DNA of 64,000 nt from Sorangiineae bacterium NIC37A_2 (GCA_002085155.1 NASX01000004.1:1-64000), one strand, 5' to 3'; positions 7,834 to 16,874 are shown, counted from the stretch's first letter. Notes: generated from the sequence alone by a model not told the origin. A program made the numbers and translations.

Positions 7834-8953
7834 CGCACTGAGTCTCCTCTGTGTCCTGCCTCTCTCTGTGGTCCTCTATAATCTCTGGACCTGGAACAGG
7901 CCGGAGAAGGCGCGCCGAGCCCCGGAGCGCCTCTCCGTTCTCATTCCCGCGAGGAACGAGGCCCGGAGCATCGAGCGGGCGCTCGGGGGAGTTCTCGCCG
8001 CCATGGACGCGTCGGGCGCTCCCCTCTCCGCTGAGGTGCTCGTTTACGACGACAACTCCGAAGACGACACGGCGGCGATCGTGGAGCGGATGGCCCAAGT
8101 AGACGCTCGCATTCGCCTCATTCCGGGGAGGCCTCTCTCCCCCGGATGGGTCGGGAAGCCCCACGCTTGTCAGATCCTCTGGGAAGAGGCTACCGGAGAT
8201 GTTCTCGTATTCTTGGACGCTGACGTGCACCTCGAGCCGGACGGACTGCTTCGCCTGATCGGGGGTCTCGAGGAGGTCGACCTCGTCACCGCTGTGCCCC
8301 GTCAGGTGACCGAAACTTTCGGGGAGCGCGCGATCGTTTCCCTGCTTCTTTTGACCTATCTGGCCTGGTTGCCTCTGCGCTGGGTCGAGACGAAACCGGA
8401 GCCCCGCTTCGTCGCCGCCAATGGCCAGCTCTTGGCGATTCGGCGCGATACCTTGAGCCATCTTGGCGGATTCTCCTCGGTTCAAGGGGCGATCGTCGAC
8501 GACGTCGCTCTCGTTCGGCACGCGAAGGTGCGCGGCCTGCGCGCTCGGTTCGTCGATGGTACGCGCATCGCGTCTTGTCGGATGTACCGCTCCTTCGGCG
8601 AAGTGTGGCGTGGGTTCTCGAAGAATATCGCGGCGGGGCTCGGGGGGTCCTTCTTCGCCGTGCTCGGCGTGACGACCCTGTACGCTGTGTGTTTCGTCCT
8701 TCCCTACGTCGCTCTCATCATCGGAGCCTCTTCCGGCGACTGGGGCACGGCCGCCTTCGGCGGCCTCGGAGTCTCTCTCAACGTCACGCTCCGGCTCCTC
8801 ATTGCCCGGCGCTATGAGCAACCGAAAGAACAGGTCGTTTTTCATCCTCTCGCGGTCCTGCTCTTGATCGCCCTCGCTTACAACTCCTGGTCTTGGTTCA
8901 AGCGGCGACAGATCTTGTGGGCCGGGCGCGTCTACGCGGGAGGACACGGATGA
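7826..8953 (+). CDS. membrane GT2 glycosyltransferase, CruC/CrtQ-like
   Basis: 375 aa from ATG 7826, preceded by GGGAAGG at good spacing; the earlier TTG is rejected. An N-terminal helix is followed by a GT-A domain with LSVLIPARNEARSIE, VYDDNSEDDT, a DxD-type VFLDADVHLE, and the acceptor-side VDDVALVRHAKVRG. Two or three C-terminal membrane helices (LGVTTLYAVCFVLPYVALII, VFHPLAVLLLIALAYNSW) anchor it. The pattern fits CruC of green sulfur bacteria and CrtQ of staphylococci, which put sugar on carotenoid hydroxyl or carboxyl groups. Placement between crtC and an acyltransferase gene supports glycosylation of the 1'-hydroxyl. The sugar is not predictable. Confidence 0.8.
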   Translation: MVNALSLLCVLPLSVVLYNLWTWNRPEKARRAPERLSVLIPARNEARSIERALGGVLAAMDASGAPLSAEVLVYDDNSEDDTAAIVERMAQVDARIRLIPGRPLSPGWVGKPHACQILWEEATGDVLVFLDADVHLEPDGLLRLIGGLEEVDLVTAVPRQVTETFGERAIVSLLLLTYLAWLPLRWVETKPEPRFVAANGQLLAIRRDTLSHLGGFSSVQGAIVDDVALVRHAKVRGLRARFVDGTRIASCRMYRSFGEVWRGFSKNIAAGLGGSFFAVLGVTTLYAVCFVLPYVALIIGASSGDWGTAAFGGLGVSLNVTLRLLIARRYEQPKEQVVFHPLAVLLLIALAYNSWSWFKRRQILWAGRVYAGGHG

Positions 8954-9726
8954 GCGAGAAGTCCGAACTCTGGTCGCGCCTCATGCGCGTTTACATCCGC
9001 GCCCGCATGCGTCGTGCTTTTCACGACGTGCTCGCTCTCGGCCTGTTCGAGGCGCGCGCGACCGTAGCTTCGGAGCCGGTGATCTTAGCCCTGAACCATG
9101 TGGCCTGGTGGGACGCGCTCCTGCTCACGGTGCTTGAAGGGGAACTGGGGGCTGAGGGTTTTGCTCTCATGGACGCGAGCTCGCTCCGCGAGCTTTCCTT
9201 CTTTCGAAGGCTTGGCGCCCTATCTCTCGATCGAGCGCATCCGAAGAAGGCCCTCTCTGACCTCGATCGGGCGGCGCATCTCCTCGATCGTGCTGGCCGT
9301 TTCGTCGCCATCTTCCCGCGTGGGGCCCAGCGCCCGAGCCACTTTCCTCTCGAGTTTCGGAGCGGCATCTTCCATCTACAGAAGCGGAGTCAGGCGACCA
9401 TCCTTCCTATCGCGCTGCGCTATGAGTTTCTCGAGAACGCGAGGCCCAGCCTTCTCATTTCTTTGGGTGAGCCCTTGCCGTTCGAGGAGGGCGCGCGCGC
9501 CGAACAGGTTGTCCCGAGAGTGGAGGAGGCGGTGGCTCGGGAGCTCACTCGCATCGACGGCGCTCTTGAAAGCATGCTCCAGACTCCTCTGGTGGCTCCG
9601 GGTGGGGTCGACTCGCTGCTCTACCGGGCCCCTCGTCCCCTGCGAGCTGGTCGAGTGCCGCTCCTTGCGCGCCTGATCGGAACAGGGAAAAGTGACAGCT
9701 CTTTGCCGGAAAGGTCCCGCTCATGA
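8950..9726 (+). CDS. PlsC-like acyltransferase, CruD-like
   Basis: 258 aa from ATG 8950, which overlaps the glycosyltransferase stop (ATGA). The LPLAT/PlsC signature NHVAWWDALLL (NHxxxxD type) is at about residue 48 and the second block AIFPRGAQRPS at about residue 120, where FPEG is more usual. There is no clear membrane helix. In Chlorobaculum, CruD of this superfamily acylates the sugar of OH-chlorobactene glucoside; S. aureus CrtO does a similar job. Its place directly after the glycosyltransferase makes a carotenoid-glycoside O-acyltransferase the best guess. A general lysophospholipid acyltransferase is the alternative. Confidence 0.75.
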   Translation: MSEKSELWSRLMRVYIRARMRRAFHDVLALGLFEARATVASEPVILALNHVAWWDALLLTVLEGELGAEGFALMDASSLRELSFFRRLGALSLDRAHPKKALSDLDRAAHLLDRAGRFVAIFPRGAQRPSHFPLEFRSGIFHLQKRSQATILPIALRYEFLENARPSLLISLGEPLPFEEGARAEQVVPRVEEAVARELTRIDGALESMLQTPLVAPGGVDSLLYRAPRPLRAGRVPLLARLIGTGKSDSSLPERSRS

Positions 9727-11198
9727 CGAGTGATGTCATAGTGGTCGGGGGAGGTGTCGGTGGACTCACTGCCGCCGCGCTTCTGACTCATCGTGGCCTT
9801 CGGGTGCGTCTTGTCGAAGCTGGGTCCCGGCTCGGGGGCAAGGCAGGAACAACCTACGTGGACGGGGTGCCTCTCGACACCGGGCCGAGCGTCTTGACTC
9901 TTCCGCATGTGATCGAGGCTGTGTTCGACGAAGTTGGCCTGCCGAAGAGCGAACGCTTTGAGGTGATCGAGCTGAGTCCATCCTTCCGCTACGTCTTTCC
10001 GAGCGGGGCCGAGGTGCTCTTCCACCATGAGCTCGGCGAGACCTTCGCTTCTGTCGAGTCGAGTCTGGGGGCGCGCGCGCGAGCAGAGCTCGAAGACTAT
10101 CTCAGCTACTCGCGGCAGATCTGGGAAGCGGCTGCTCCTCATTTCGTCATGGGCCCAGCTCCAGAGGTTTCGCGGCTGCTTCGGGGCGGGCCGCGCATTT
10201 GGGGTGCTGTCCGTCAGATCGATGCGTTGCGCACCCTCCGCTCGGCCATCAAGAGTCGCGTCAAGACTCCCGAGCTCGTGAGCATTCTCGAGCGCTATGC
10301 GACGTACAACGGTTCTGATGCGCGCACCGCGCCGGCCACGCTCGGCTGCATTGCGCACGTGGAGCTGGGGCTCGGCGGATTCGGTGTGCGCGGCGGCCTC
10401 AGGGCAGTGGTCTCTGCGCTCGAGCGAGCTCTCCAGCGAGCGGGAGCTCAGATCGAGCTCGCTACAAAAGTCACCGGACTCCTCTTTTCGGGGCGAAGGG
10501 TGCGCGGCGTGGAGACCACACGTGGCACATTCCTCGCGGAGAGCGTCGTGCTCGGGGCTGACCTCGGACAGTGGCAGGGGAGCTTTCCGAGCGGCAAAGT
10601 TCCGGGGAGCGGGGAGACCGCGTCCATGTCCGGGTACAACGCGATTTTTCTGCGCTCGAAGGCGCCCGATCCGATGCCCAGGCTGGCTCCACACACCGTC
10701 TTTTTCCCAGAGAATTACGAGAAAGAGTTCGCCGACATCTTCGATGAGGGACGTGTGCCCGAAGAGCCGACCATCTACGTGTGCGCGCAGGATCGCTGTC
10801 ATAAAACTCAGAGTTTTCCCGATCGCGAACCCTTGTTCACGATGGTGAATGCGCCTGCGCTCTCGTCCTCTCGCTCTCTCCCGGGCGCGGAGGCGATTGC
10901 GGAGCGGATCCGCGAGCGCCTCGTGACTGCCAAGCTGCTCTCTGCCGAGGACGAGCTGGTTTGGTCCCGCTCTCCCTCCGATCTAGCCCGGGAGTTTCCT
11001 GGGAGCGGGGGCGCGCTCTACGGACCCGCTTCGAACTCGATGATGTCGGCCTTCCGTCGGGTCCCGAATCGCTTGCCAGATTGCGACGGACTCTACGTCG
11101 CTTCTGGCAGTGCACACCCTGGGGGCGGGGTTCCTTTGGCGGTCCAGTCGGGCCGTTTGGCAGCCGACTGCGTGATACAAGAGAGGACAATGGGATGA
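9723..11198 (+). CDS. crtD: carotenoid 3,4-desaturase (CrtD/CrtI family)
   Basis: 491 aa; ATG 9723 overlaps the previous stop (ATGA). It has the FAD fold VIVVGGGVGGLTAAALL with VEAGSRLGGKAGT, and the family C-terminal block LYVASGSAHPGGGVPLAVQSG. It is shorter at the substrate end and more like CrtD (methoxy/hydroxyneurosporene dehydrogenase) than the lycopene-forming CrtI at 2936, although motif reading cannot settle this. After CrtC hydration, CrtD introduces the 3,4 double bond. M. xanthus also has several CrtI-like enzymes that share phytoene desaturation steps, so a role as a second CrtI is possible. Confidence 0.85.
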   Translation: MTSDVIVVGGGVGGLTAAALLTHRGLRVRLVEAGSRLGGKAGTTYVDGVPLDTGPSVLTLPHVIEAVFDEVGLPKSERFEVIELSPSFRYVFPSGAEVLFHHELGETFASVESSLGARARAELEDYLSYSRQIWEAAAPHFVMGPAPEVSRLLRGGPRIWGAVRQIDALRTLRSAIKSRVKTPELVSILERYATYNGSDARTAPATLGCIAHVELGLGGFGVRGGLRAVVSALERALQRAGAQIELATKVTGLLFSGRRVRGVETTRGTFLAESVVLGADLGQWQGSFPSGKVPGSGETASMSGYNAIFLRSKAPDPMPRLAPHTVFFPENYEKEFADIFDEGRVPEEPTIYVCAQDRCHKTQSFPDREPLFTMVNAPALSSSRSLPGAEAIAERIRERLVTAKLLSAEDELVWSRSPSDLAREFPGSGGALYGPASNSMMSAFRRVPNRLPDCDGLYVASGSAHPGGGVPLAVQSGRLAADCVIQERTMG

Positions 11199-11977
11199 GA
11201 GACGGGAGGACAAGCGGCTTGCGAAGCCTGGGCTCGAGGAAGATCCTGCGCATAGGAGCGCTGGCCTGCGCAGTTCTGTTCTCCGGAGTCGGGAGCGCCG
11301 AGAGCGACCCCTCAGGGACCTACGTGTTCATCTCCCAGAGTCGCAGCGTCACCAAGCTGCCGGTGGTGAAAGACTACGTCGCGCTCACGCGCTCGGTGGC
11401 GGTCGTGGAGCTCCGTTCCGACGGAAAGCGCCTGATCGGCAGCGGTCCTCTCTGTTCGGTGGAGCTCGCAGGTAGCTCGAGCATGGTACGGATGGAGCTC
11501 CCCGCGGCTTTTCAGCGCTCCCTGCCGCCAGTGCGCATCGACGCGACCCTGAAGAAGCAGGGTAGCAGCGTGCGTTTCGAGCAGGCTCCCCAGACGGTCG
11601 TCGTGGGCGCTCGGCTGCGCGATCCGATCCGCGAGAAGCTGCCGGAGAGCGCCGATGATGCGCGCGTCGTGGACCAAGATCGGGACGGTCGTCCCGGCGT
11701 CACGGTCCGGGTCCATGGGATCGTTTCTGGTGAGGTGTTCGTCGTGCAGCGCAGCACGAGTCAGCTCCGCGGCGTGCAAGACGAAAAGGGCTTCTCTGGC
11801 CAGGTCATCTTCCAGAACGAACAATCTGTCTTGGGAGCGACCTCTCCTTTCCTCAAGGGCAATCGCGCGAGCGAGCCAACGCGCGAGGGGAGCTGGTTTC
11901 GTCTCGAGCGCCTCCAGAAGGGGCAAAAATGTGACGCAGCCCAAGCGCGCGCTCGGACGATCTTCTCCGCCGAATAG
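11195..11977 (+). CDS. exported protein of unknown function, end of carotenoid plus operon
   Basis: 260 aa from ATG 11195 overlapping the crtD stop (ATGA); the longer ORF-track start is inside crtD. A signal peptide is visible (KILRIGALACAVLFSGVGSAES, cut after GSAES or nearby). The mature part is beta-rich with no motif I recognise. The coupling to crtD suggests a linked function, perhaps in the cell envelope where the pigment ends up, but nothing in the sequence gives an activity. It ends 51 bp from the convergent crtU-like gene. Confidence 0.7.
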   Translation: MRDGRTSGLRSLGSRKILRIGALACAVLFSGVGSAESDPSGTYVFISQSRSVTKLPVVKDYVALTRSVAVVELRSDGKRLIGSGPLCSVELAGSSSMVRMELPAAFQRSLPPVRIDATLKKQGSSVRFEQAPQTVVVGARLRDPIREKLPESADDARVVDQDRDGRPGVTVRVHGIVSGEVFVVQRSTSQLRGVQDEKGFSGQVIFQNEQSVLGATSPFLKGNRASEPTREGSWFRLERLQKGQKCDAAQARARTIFSAE

Positions 11978-12028
11978 GGCCCAGCACTTCGGGCTGAGCC
12001 GCTTCGAGGCCGAGAACTCAGCGCGGGC

Positions 12029-13675
12029 TTAGGCTCCGAGGAGCTCGACGCGCGTCTTGGGAGCGGGCATACCCGCCATCAAACCCTTGAGCGGAACGGT
12101 TACGATCGGCTCAAGTCGGAGGCCATCTTCCGCGAGGATGCCATTGGCGGCGAGGTATCCGCTCGCGGCCGCAGCTTCGAGGAGCATGGCGGGGAAGGGG
12201 AGTTTGACCCAATCGGCCGCGCAATAGAGCCCGGGGACACCGGTCTCGACGGTGGGACGATCCGCTTCTAGGCCGACGTGGAACGCGGAGAAGTTCTGCT
12301 CCACGACGTACCATTCGTGGAGCACACTCGCGCCTTCGAGCTCGGGGAAGCGCCGCAGCAGCTCGCCGAACAGGGTCGGCTTGATCTCGGCATCGACCAG
12401 GTCATCGGGGACCGCATAACAATGCAGCTCGAGGACGGCGCGCGTTTTCGGATCGGCGCGCCCGCTCTTGAGGTCTTCCTTGGTCTCCACCTCGAAGCGA
12501 TGGAACGCCGTGACGGCGTCGAGAGCTCGCTCTCTCTCAGTAATGACGAAAACGGGGACGCTCTCGCGGATGTCCTTGTCGATCCAGATGCGCCAGACCA
12601 CGTAGCGTTGTCCGGCGCGGACGGAGCCGATGCGCCTCCTTGTCTCCTCGGGCAGGCCGGGTGCATCGAGGAATAGAGGGCCGAGGGCAGGTGCGTCGAG
12701 AGCGACCACCACCGCGCCGTAAGGGCGCCCGTTGACCTGAAAACCCTCCAAAGTGCGCGAAAATTCTCGAACAGGGTCAAGCGTGCGCACCTCTGCGCCG
12801 AGGGACTCGAGCTCTTCGGCGATCGGGCGCATCAGGCCCGCCTCGTAGTCGCGGATCGGGTACTCGTAGAGGAGACCACCGTCCTGGCTCAGGTAATAGA
12901 AGTGAAACGCCTTGATCAGCTGAGCGAGAGAGAGCTTTTCTTCGTCGGCGAAAAAAGCGCGAGCGAAGGTATTGAAGGCGAGCTTGAGCCGCGGAGGGAC
13001 TCGGCCGCGCCGCGCGAACTCGGCGTAGCTGACGGAATCATAACGGCGAAAGGTCGCATCGGCTTCGTACTCGAGAAACACGCCATAGAGGTCGCGTCCG
13101 GGCGCACTGACTGCGTCCTTGAGGGAGAAGAGGCCACGCCGGAGGAGCCCGAACAGATTCAAGACCGGTGTGGGCTCGACGCCGCGAAAACGCGTCATCG
13201 CGCCGCTCTTCTCGCAGATGACGTAGTCGTCGATCGACTCAAGCTCACAGATTCGAACGGAGTCGAGCAAGCGGCGGAAGCTGTGATAGTGCGGAAAAAA
13301 GGCGTGGAAGCCGTGACTCACCCAGGTCTCTTGTCCAGCGAGCACGGGCTCTCTCTGGCTCCCGAGCTTCCCACCGAGAAAGGCCTTCTTCTCGTACAAG
13401 GTGACCGGGTAACCGCGGCGCGCCAAGGTGAGCGCGGCGGTCAGGCCGGCGACGCCGCCCCCGAGAACAGCGACGGATCGCAATGCCTCTTTCGTGAGAG
13501 GCGCGCTTGGGTCAGGTCGCACGAACTCATGCTTGTATCCGCCGAGGCGCGCCCGGATGAGAGCCTTGAGCCCCAGGAAGAAGGCGAAGGGGATCGCGAG
13601 CAGACCGAGAAGAAGACCGAACCAGGGGAGCATGGATGATGTGCCGGGAGAAACGAGGAGTCTTGGCTCTACCAT
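12029..13675 (-). CDS. crtU: carotenoid ring desaturase/methyltransferase, CrtU-like (possibly CruE)
   Basis: 548 aa. An N-terminal hydrophobic helix (MLPWFGLLLGLLAIPFAFFLG) precedes a FAD fold (VAVLGGGVAGLTAALTLARRG, YEKKAFLGGKLGS). The segment WVSHGFHAFFPHYHSFRRLL resembles the HGFHAFF..YYNLR motif of CrtU, the isorenieratene/chlorobactene synthases that turn a beta ring into a phi aromatic ring. The C-terminal GLYCAADWVKLPFPAMLLEAA is the usual FAD closing motif. CruE and ordinary amine oxidases are the alternatives. It has its own promoter or reads from upstream; the start could be 13675 or 13633 (MLPW). It converges on the plus carotenoid operon. Confidence 0.7.
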   Translation of the reverse strand: MVEPRLLVSPGTSSMLPWFGLLLGLLAIPFAFFLGLKALIRARLGGYKHEFVRPDPSAPLTKEALRSVAVLGGGVAGLTAALTLARRGYPVTLYEKKAFLGGKLGSQREPVLAGQETWVSHGFHAFFPHYHSFRRLLDSVRICELESIDDYVICEKSGAMTRFRGVEPTPVLNLFGLLRRGLFSLKDAVSAPGRDLYGVFLEYEADATFRRYDSVSYAEFARRGRVPPRLKLAFNTFARAFFADEEKLSLAQLIKAFHFYYLSQDGGLLYEYPIRDYEAGLMRPIAEELESLGAEVRTLDPVREFSRTLEGFQVNGRPYGAVVVALDAPALGPLFLDAPGLPEETRRRIGSVRAGQRYVVWRIWIDKDIRESVPVFVITERERALDAVTAFHRFEVETKEDLKSGRADPKTRAVLELHCYAVPDDLVDAEIKPTLFGELLRRFPELEGASVLHEWYVVEQNFSAFHVGLEADRPTVETGVPGLYCAADWVKLPFPAMLLEAAAASGYLAANGILAEDGLRLEPIVTVPLKGLMAGMPAPKTRVELLGA

Positions 13676-13755
13676 ACTCCCGAGCGGGGGCGCGCCTTCG
13701 CCGCCCTCCCAGGAAGCGAAGGAACCCGAAGCGCCTCAGCTCATGGGAAGACAGC

Positions 13756-13884
13756 TCATTGGAAGATGCCGAAGTTTCCGAGAAGCCACCAAAGAAAGAT
13801 GAAGACGAGGATCGTCGTGAAGCATCCTCCGCCCAGTTTCTTGGCTCCGTATCCAGCAGCGAGACCACGTAATAGCTTGCTCAT
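13756..13884 (-). CDS. 42-aa single-span membrane protein (too short for the ORF track)
   Basis: ATG 13884 to TGA 13756 encodes a small protein starting MSKLLRGLAAGYGAKKLGGG and continuing with a 15-residue hydrophobic stretch (TTILVFIFLWWLLGN) and a short tail. A purine-rich GAGACGAAG precedes the ATG. The pattern AAGYGAKKLGGGCF plus WWLLG looks like a small conserved protein family I have seen in proteobacteria, but I know no function. It stands alone, 80 bp upstream of the crtU-like start and probably on the same transcript. Confidence 0.65.
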   Translation of the reverse strand: MSKLLRGLAAGYGAKKLGGGCFTTILVFIFLWWLLGNFGIFQ

Positions 13885-14019
13885 CTTCGTCTCTATAGCA
13901 GCCCCATGGGGAGAGCCAACGTGAGGCGAAGTGCCCCAAGTGGAGCAAAACTGTCTCAGTGGTGCTCACGGAACGCTCCCAATTGGGAGCCGCGCAGCCT
14001 CGAAGACACACGCTGAGAG

Positions 14020-15042
14020 TTACGCGGCCGGCTGTTTCGAGCGTGTCAGCGCTGGAGTCGAGGTGGCGGTCTTGACGATTTCGTCGATGAAGCTGAGCTT
14101 CTCGCGAACGGTGGCGGCGAGTTGAAATGGGTAGGCGTCGCTGTGTCCCATGCTGCGGTTCATGGAGTTGAGCGCAATCATTAGCTCACACCAGTCATCG
14201 AGCGTCTCCTGGATAGGGCGCTTGAAGCTGCGCGAGTCCCCTTGATGGGTACGCAGGCCAAAGGTCACAGCCGTCTGCCAGCTATCCAAGATGTGGAGGT
14301 AGTGGGCCCAGGTTTCGGCCCAGTCTTCCCAAGGATGAGACGTCGCGTAGCTCGATACGTGCGTATCCTGGAAGTCGGTGCGCGGATTCGCATAGTGAGT
14401 CTTGAGCGCTTCGCTGTAGTCGGCGCGCTCGTCTCCGAACACGCTGCGGAAGCGCTCGAGCTCAGCGTCGCTCAAGAAGAAACGAGTCCAGTAGTAGTGG
14501 CCGACTTCGTGCCGGAAGTGTCCGAGCAGCGTGCGATAGTCTTCTCCTAGCTTCTGTCGGGCTTCTTCCCGCCGGGCCGGGTCTGCCTCGTTCAAGTCGA
14601 GGGTGATGAGCCCGTCGGCGTGCCCGATGATGACGGGTTCGTCCGGTGTGCCGCGCCTCAGCGCAAAGCCGACGCCCGTCGGGTCCTCATTCAAAGGGAT
14701 CACCGGGAGGCCCAAATCGAGCAGGCTAAAGACGAGCCGGCGCTTGGGCTGCTCGACGCGCTGGAGCAGCTCGCGGTCCTCGTCGCCGGAAACGGTGGTC
14801 TCGACGTTCAGGCGGCAGGCGAGACAAAGGTCAGAAGTCGCATCCGCATCAAGAACCCAGTTGCAGAGACCACTGCCGTAGTTGGCGCAAGGGCGCAGGC
14901 CATCTCTCGAGTTCTTCCCTTTCTCATCGAGGAGAACAAAGTTTGCTTGCGTGACCGAGAAGCCGACCGCGTTCTGACATTTCAGGCAGAGGGAGTTGTC
15001 AAAGAAGAGTCGATTGGAACAGGCGCAGCGAAAGGTCCTCAT
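14020..15042 (-). CDS. zinc-ribbon and putative zinc metallopeptidase (COG4307-like)
   Basis: 340 aa. The N-terminus has two cysteine clusters, CACSNRLFFDNSLCLKC and later CANYG..C...CLAC, like a zinc ribbon. The middle has GHFRHEVGHYYWTRF, an HExxH zinc-protease motif, followed by a region with EDWAETWAHYLHI where the Glu/His of a third ligand would lie. This order matches an uncharacterised family annotated as putative zinc-binding metallopeptidase. No signal peptide is seen, so it should be cytoplasmic. It is not clearly linked to its neighbours. Confidence 0.8.
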   Translation of the reverse strand: MRTFRCACSNRLFFDNSLCLKCQNAVGFSVTQANFVLLDEKGKNSRDGLRPCANYGSGLCNWVLDADATSDLCLACRLNVETTVSGDEDRELLQRVEQPKRRLVFSLLDLGLPVIPLNEDPTGVGFALRRGTPDEPVIIGHADGLITLDLNEADPARREEARQKLGEDYRTLLGHFRHEVGHYYWTRFFLSDAELERFRSVFGDERADYSEALKTHYANPRTDFQDTHVSSYATSHPWEDWAETWAHYLHILDSWQTAVTFGLRTHQGDSRSFKRPIQETLDDWCELMIALNSMNRSMGHSDAYPFQLAATVREKLSFIDEIVKTATSTPALTRSKQPAA

Positions 15043-15090
15043 GGGCCTCTGGAGTGAAGCGCCCCAGGGCCCTCCGCGCCACTTGCGAAA

Positions 15091-15113
15091 GGCTCATGAG
15101 CGACTCATGAGCC
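15091..15113. terminator. hairpin between peptidase and symporter genes
   Basis: GGCTCATGAG, loop CGA, CTCATGAGCC form a perfect 10-bp stem. No T-run follows, so factor-independent termination is uncertain. It is about 95 bp past the symporter stop on the minus strand and about 50 bp upstream of the peptidase start. Confidence 0.45.
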
Positions 15114-15206
15114 TCTGGGTATGGGCAAGCGGTAAGTGGGAAGAGCTCCCTTCGCGCCTCCGCACGGCCGTGGAAACGCTCTACTGTTCGATCCAGAAAC
15201 TGAAGC

Positions 15207-16874
15207 TCAGATCCAGAAGCTGAAGTAGACGTAGACGACGAGGACCAACGCCACGAGCAGCACGCTCGCGATCACGTCCGAAGCGCCCCAGCTCTCGCGG
15301 TTTTCGGCTTGCTCAGCAGGGCTCAGGCCCGAATAGGTGAGCCCAGCGATTTGGGTGGCTGGCTGCGCGGGGGCCGAAAGGGAGGCGAAAACGACGACGA
15401 GGACGCTGATCAGGAACAGCCAACCTGATGCGTAGAGGAAGTTGAGCTGCGCGATGCTTCCGAGGAGTCCTTCGCTGCTCATGACGCCAGCGCCCGCGAG
15501 GGCCTGGAGCGTGAGCTTCGTCATGCCGAGGATGAACCCGATGCTGAGCCCATAGAGCGCGCCGCGGGCGTTCACGCGCTTGACGAAGAGGCCGAGCAAG
15601 AAGACGGCGGTGATCGGCGGAGCGAGGTAGCCCTGGACGCTCTGCAGGTATTGGTAGAGGCCTCCGCCGGAGATGAACTTCATGACGGGGATCCAGAGGA
15701 GCCCCAGCACGACGACGATTCCGGTCGCCATGCGTCCCACCATGACGAGGTGCTTTTCGGGACGACCCGGGCGGATCTTCTCGTAGATGTCGACGGTGAA
15801 CAGGGTCGCCGCGGAGTTGAAGAGTGAGGCGAGAGAGCTCATCAGCGCGGACAAGACGCCGGCGATGACGACGCCCCGGAGCCCAGCGGGGAGAAGTGAC
15901 GCGACCATGGTCGGGAAGACCATGTCGCCGCTCACGTTGCCGTCCGAATCCGAGGGAATCGAGATGATGCCCTTCTGGTGGAGCGCGTAGCCGATCATGC
16001 CGGGGATGAGGAAGATGAAGACGGGCAGGACCTTCAGGTAACCGCCGAAAATAGCGCCGCGCCGCGCGTCTTTGAGGCTCTTGGCGGCGAGGGTGCGCTG
16101 GACGATGTATTGGTCGGTGCACCAGTACCAAACGCCGATGATGACCGAGGCGATCATGACGCCGAGCCAGGGGAAATCGGGATCTTCGAGGGGGCGCCAG
16201 AGGGCGAACGTCGAGGACTTCTCGCTCACGATCTGGCGCAGCTCGCCCCAGCCGCCGAGCTGGGCCAGGCCAAAGATCGTAATGAAAGCGGAGCCGAGGA
16301 TGAGGAGACCGGTCTGGGCGACCTCTGTATAGACGACGGCCCGAAAGCCTCCGAACACCGTATAAATGCCGGTAAGGACGACGGTGGTCACGGCGCCGAC
16401 CATGAAGGCGTTGTCGGGGTTGCCGAAGGTGTCGGGGAGCAGCGTCTGAAAGACGAGCGCACCAGCGAACACCGTCACCGAGACCTTGGTGAAGACGTAA
16501 GCGACGAGGGAGACGCAGGAAAGGACAAGACGGGTCGAGGCGTCGAAGCGGCGCTCGAGGAACTCCGGCATCGTGAACACCCCGGAGCGGTAGTAGAAGG
16601 GAACGAACACCCAGCCGAGCAGGAGCATGACCCACGCTTGAAGTTCCCAGTGGGCCATGGCCATACCGCTGGTCGCGCCGTTGCCGGCGAGGCCCACGAT
16701 GTGCTCAGAACCGACGTTTGAGGCGAGGAGTGAACAACCCACCGCGAACCACCCGATGTCGCGCCCTGCCAAGAAATAGTCGGTGGAAGTCTGCTGCTTC
16801 TGAGAGGACTTCCAGACGATGAAGACGAGGACGCTGAAGTAGAGCGCGACGACGAGCCAGTCGATGGGTTGCAT
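15207..16874 (-). CDS. sodium:solute symporter (SSS/SGLT family), probable pentose uptake
   Basis: 555 aa with about 13-14 membrane helices. The first helix (IDWLVVALYFSVLVFIVW), TSTDYFLAGRDIGWF, ASNVGSEHIVGLAG and the later R.V..TD..Q..VQRTLAAKS block are typical of SGLT-like sugar symporters; GFRAVVYTEVAQTGLLILGS is the family signature region. Sugar transport with Na+ across the inner membrane is expected. As last gene of the araA-araD-araB-GH39 run it most likely carries L-arabinose (or xylose). At the 3' end a 20-bp near-duplicate of the last codons follows the stop, out of frame. Confidence 0.9.
   Translation of the reverse strand: MQPIDWLVVALYFSVLVFIVWKSSQKQQTSTDYFLAGRDIGWFAVGCSLLASNVGSEHIVGLAGNGATSGMAMAHWELQAWVMLLLGWVFVPFYYRSGVFTMPEFLERRFDASTRLVLSCVSLVAYVFTKVSVTVFAGALVFQTLLPDTFGNPDNAFMVGAVTTVVLTGIYTVFGGFRAVVYTEVAQTGLLILGSAFITIFGLAQLGGWGELRQIVSEKSSTFALWRPLEDPDFPWLGVMIASVIIGVWYWCTDQYIVQRTLAAKSLKDARRGAIFGGYLKVLPVFIFLIPGMIGYALHQKGIISIPSDSDGNVSGDMVFPTMVASLLPAGLRGVVIAGVLSALMSSLASLFNSAATLFTVDIYEKIRPGRPEKHLVMVGRMATGIVVVLGLLWIPVMKFISGGGLYQYLQSVQGYLAPPITAVFLLGLFVKRVNARGALYGLSIGFILGMTKLTLQALAGAGVMSSEGLLGSIAQLNFLYASGWLFLISVLVVVFASLSAPAQPATQIAGLTYSGLSPAEQAENRESWGASDVIASVLLVALVLVVYVYFSFWI

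Noticed and set aside
12278-13639. Plus-strand ORFs antisense to the CrtU-like gene
   Set aside because: They are shadows of a strong FAD-enzyme frame with no motif of their own.
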